Shown: in pieces, positions 12,295 to 14,800 of the stretch
Layout of the letters: every line of letters starts with the position of its first letter
Numbering within the stretch: the stretch's first letter is position 1
Source of the DNA: an uncultured Clostridia bacterium
Lineage (GTDB): Bacteria > Bacillota > Clostridia > Oscillospirales > Acutalibacteraceae
NCBI GenBank assembly: GCA_946535695.1
Contig: CAMNDS010000010.1
Span: forward strand, 1 to 14,800
Direction: 5' to 3'
Length of the DNA: 14,800 bases
Notes under the pieces: generated by a model
Databases searched by the model: none
Seen by the model: only the letters and a program-made list of their open reading frames with translations
Told to the model about the DNA's origin: nothing
Translations under genes and position numbers: made by a program

Positions 12295-13335
12295 TTATTT
12301 AACCACTTTACCACAAAATTCGGCATACGTTTCATTTTTATCCTTATTCATAACATATTTACAAACTCTACCATTAAATTCAAAATAAAACGCTATATTT
12401 TTGTTGGTTTCATGATAATGATTATTAAAATGAATCGATTTTGGTTTAACACATTCACCCTGTGCATTTAGATCGCCTATAAAATTATTGTATGTTTCTA
12501 TGATTTTTTCGATTATCCCATCACTTACTAATTTCTTTAAATAATTAATTTTTTCATTTATGTTTTTAAGACCGCCAATATTTGCCTCTTGCAATTTATT
12601 ACGTTCAAACAGGTTAATATCATCAGGCAAATTATTTTTTCTTAAATCATTATATATATTTTCATAAATATTAACATCTCTTTCAACTATAACTTTAATT
12701 TTTTCCTTATCAATCTTTCTTATATAACCTTTGTTTTTGTTTTTAACAAATTCTTTATTTATATTATCGTCTATTTCTGTGAGCAAATCATCAAATTCTT
12801 GTTCTAATTTTTCTATACTTTTTCTAAATGAATCAAGATCTGTAAATTCAAAATCATTTTCTACACCTTCAAAATAAGTTTGCTCTATACCAAAAAAAAC
12901 TTTATTCTGAATTTTTTTCTTTAAAAAAGATGTTATATATTCATCTGCTTTAACATTTGGCACAATATTTTTTTGTTTATTTTGATCAAGTTTTGGTGCT
13001 GTCTGTACTTTTTCTTCATTGATTTTTTCATTATCTTGTTGATTGCCTGAATTATCATCTATTTTACTCGGGATCGAATCTTTATTATCCTTATTTTTCG
13101 GCCAAAGAGCCCAAGTAAGAATACCGCCGGTGATTAAAAAAGCTGCGACAGAAGGGATACCGATTTTTAAAAGCAAATCTTTATTAAATTTTCTGGTAGG
13201 GGGGGCGACAGTAAGATTATTATTCTTTGAAATTTGAGTATTCACCTGAGGATTTAAAGCCTCGGATTTTCTGGCGCCGAAAACTGATGCAAAAAGCATA
13301 GCAGCCGCGGCCAATTTTTTCTTTCTGGAATCCAT
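12295..13335 (-). CDS. Orphan protein with signal peptide, membrane helix and long charged domain
   Basis: I do not recognise this 346-residue protein. It starts MDSRKKKLAAAAMLFASVFG, a signal peptide with probable cleavage after SEA (24-26). A polar stretch of about 28 residues is followed by a helix at 54-78 (LLLKIGIPSVAAFLITGGIL...) and WPKNKDNK, a basic stop-transfer. Residues 82-125 are a low-complexity Asp/Asn/Gln/Lys linker. Residues 130-280 are strongly charged and look alpha-helical or coiled-coil (SIEKLEQEFDDLLTEIDDN). The C-terminus carries three cysteines (in GECVK, RVCKY and EFCGK) and a His/Asn cluster (HFNNHYHE). ATG 13335 has AGGGGG (13348-13343) upstream and a consensus promoter. 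Its layout matches 1625-2440 and 7878-8453. It ends 11 bp from the convergent SpoIID-like gene with no terminator between them. Confidence 0.82.
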   Translation of the reverse strand: MDSRKKKLAAAAMLFASVFGARKSEALNPQVNTQISKNNNLTVAPPTRKFNKDLLLKIGIPSVAAFLITGGILTWALWPKNKDNKDSIPSKIDDNSGNQQDNEKINEEKVQTAPKLDQNKQKNIVPNVKADEYITSFLKKKIQNKVFFGIEQTYFEGVENDFEFTDLDSFRKSIEKLEQEFDDLLTEIDDNINKEFVKNKNKGYIRKIDKEKIKVIVERDVNIYENIYNDLRKNNLPDDINLFERNKLQEANIGGLKNINEKINYLKKLVSDGIIEKIIETYNNFIGDLNAQGECVKPKSIHFNNHYHETNKNIAFYFEFNGRVCKYVMNKDKNETYAEFCGKVVK

Positions 13336-13395
13336 GAAAATACCCCCTAAAAAAAAATAAAATTGTAAGTCTTAGCAAATCATTGACTTTTTAAT

Positions 13396-13424
13396 ATTAT
13401 AAAACAAAAGCCGAAAAAAGTCAA
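13396..13424 (-). promoter_or_regulatory. Sigma-A promoter of the 346-residue orphan
   Basis: Minus strand TTGACT (13424-13419), 17-nt spacer, TATAAT (13401-13396). Start near 13389; leader about 55 nt. The same architecture as the promoters of the other exported orphans. Confidence 0.82.
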
Positions 13425-13606
13425 GAGGGAATGCGAAAAAATTTTAAAATTTAATTGAAGAGCAAAAAAATAAGGGAATTTTTAATTAAGTGGAATATAG
13501 GGGGAAAATGTTGAGTATAAAGTGTTTGGGAGGAATTTGGAGTATACGTGGTAGGATAAAAAAAGGGAAAAAAATCGAAAAAAACGGAAAAATTTTCAAA
13601 AAAGTG

Positions 13607-13635
13607 TTGACAAACAAATTTCATGATGTTAATAT
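13607..13635 (+). promoter_or_regulatory. rRNA operon promoter
   Basis: TTGACA (13607-13612), 17-nt spacer, TAATAT (13630-13635). Start near 13642, about 93 nt before the mature 16S end. The A-rich sequence just upstream (13577-13603) could act as an UP element. Confidence 0.8.
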
Positions 13636-13644
13636 GATGAAACG

Positions 13645-13677
13645 CTTGTGAAAACAAGGACCTTGAAAATTAAATAA
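13645..13677 (+). promoter_or_regulatory. 16S leader: GNRA hairpin and box-A-like sequence
   Basis: CTTGT-GAAA-ACAAG (13645-13658) is a 5-bp stem closed by a GAAA tetraloop. It overlaps the start of GGACCTTGAAAATTAAATA (13658-13676), which resembles the CCTTGAAAACTGAATA leader/spacer sequence common in Firmicutes rRNA operons and linked to antitermination and processing. Confidence 0.55.
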
Positions 13678-13734
13678 CGCGAAAAACCCGTGAATTTTTT
13701 TAATTTCGGATCTTTATTCTTTTCCTTTCTTTAT

Positions 13735-14800
<1,066 letters not shown>

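Larger units (their letters stand above)
13336..13734. other. 399-bp region between the orphan gene and 16S rRNA
   Basis: It holds the orphan's promoter at the left, then about 170 nt (13435-13606) that are rich in A and G and very poor in C, then the rRNA promoter and leader. The minus-strand frame through it (13451-13657) is Phe-rich because of the base skew and is not a gene. Confidence 0.7.

Noticed and set aside
13451..13657. 68-codon minus-strand ORF upstream of the rRNA
   Set aside because: Phe-rich product produced by the purine skew; it overlaps the rRNA promoter.

Overview
The window comes from a low-GC, Firmicutes-type bacterium. The 5' part of a 16S rRNA gene (from about 13735 to the window edge) has a Clostridia-like sequence. 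The protein genes (EndoA/MazF toxin, DapF, PyrG, an NifU/IscU-type scaffold and a clostridial SpoIID-like/peptidoglycan-binding protein) fit the class Clostridia. The AT-rich spacers, scattered housekeeping genes, coding remnants and substitutions at normally invariant 16S sites suggest a fast-evolving, perhaps reduced genome. A host-associated or endosymbiotic clostridium is my inference and is not proven here.

Layout. 57-1241 (-) is an exported zinc-metalloprotease-like protein with an HESGH motif. It is divergent from 1625-2440 (+), an orphan protein with a signal peptide and one further membrane helix. The spacer between them holds two near-perfect sigma-A promoters and a 145-bp sequence bounded by 15-bp inverted repeats. 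At 2647-2778 (+) is a 43-residue cysteine-rich peptide too short for a routine ORF cutoff. Next come ogg (3258-4058, -) and a mazF/ndoA toxin gene without a neighbouring antitoxin (4123-4476, +). The 740-bp gap after mazF contains a minus-strand promoter with a terminator-like hairpin, a 51-codon ORF and coding remnants. A minus-strand housekeeping run follows: rpsB-tsf-iscU (7355 to 5221). Then come a second orphan with signal peptide plus helix (7878-8453 or 8469, -) whose start appears frameshifted, and the overlapping pair dapF-pyrG (10992 to 8610). 11078-12283 (+) encodes the SpoIID-like/peptidoglycan-binding protein. 12295-13335 (-) is a third orphan with signal peptide plus helix. The rRNA promoter, leader and 16S gene close the window.

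Two patterns recur. First, three unrelated-looking orphans share one architecture: signal peptide, about 20-30 residues, transmembrane helix, then a large charged domain. They and the metalloprotease are each preceded by a TTGAC(A/T)-17-TATAAT promoter. They may be parts of one cell-surface or host-interface programme. Second, the spacers carry a dispersed family of short GC-rich palindromes (core CTCCGGC/GCCGGAG), most with a T-tract motif in the same minus-strand orientation, so some probably act as terminators.

No tRNA, CRISPR array, transposase or phage gene was found.
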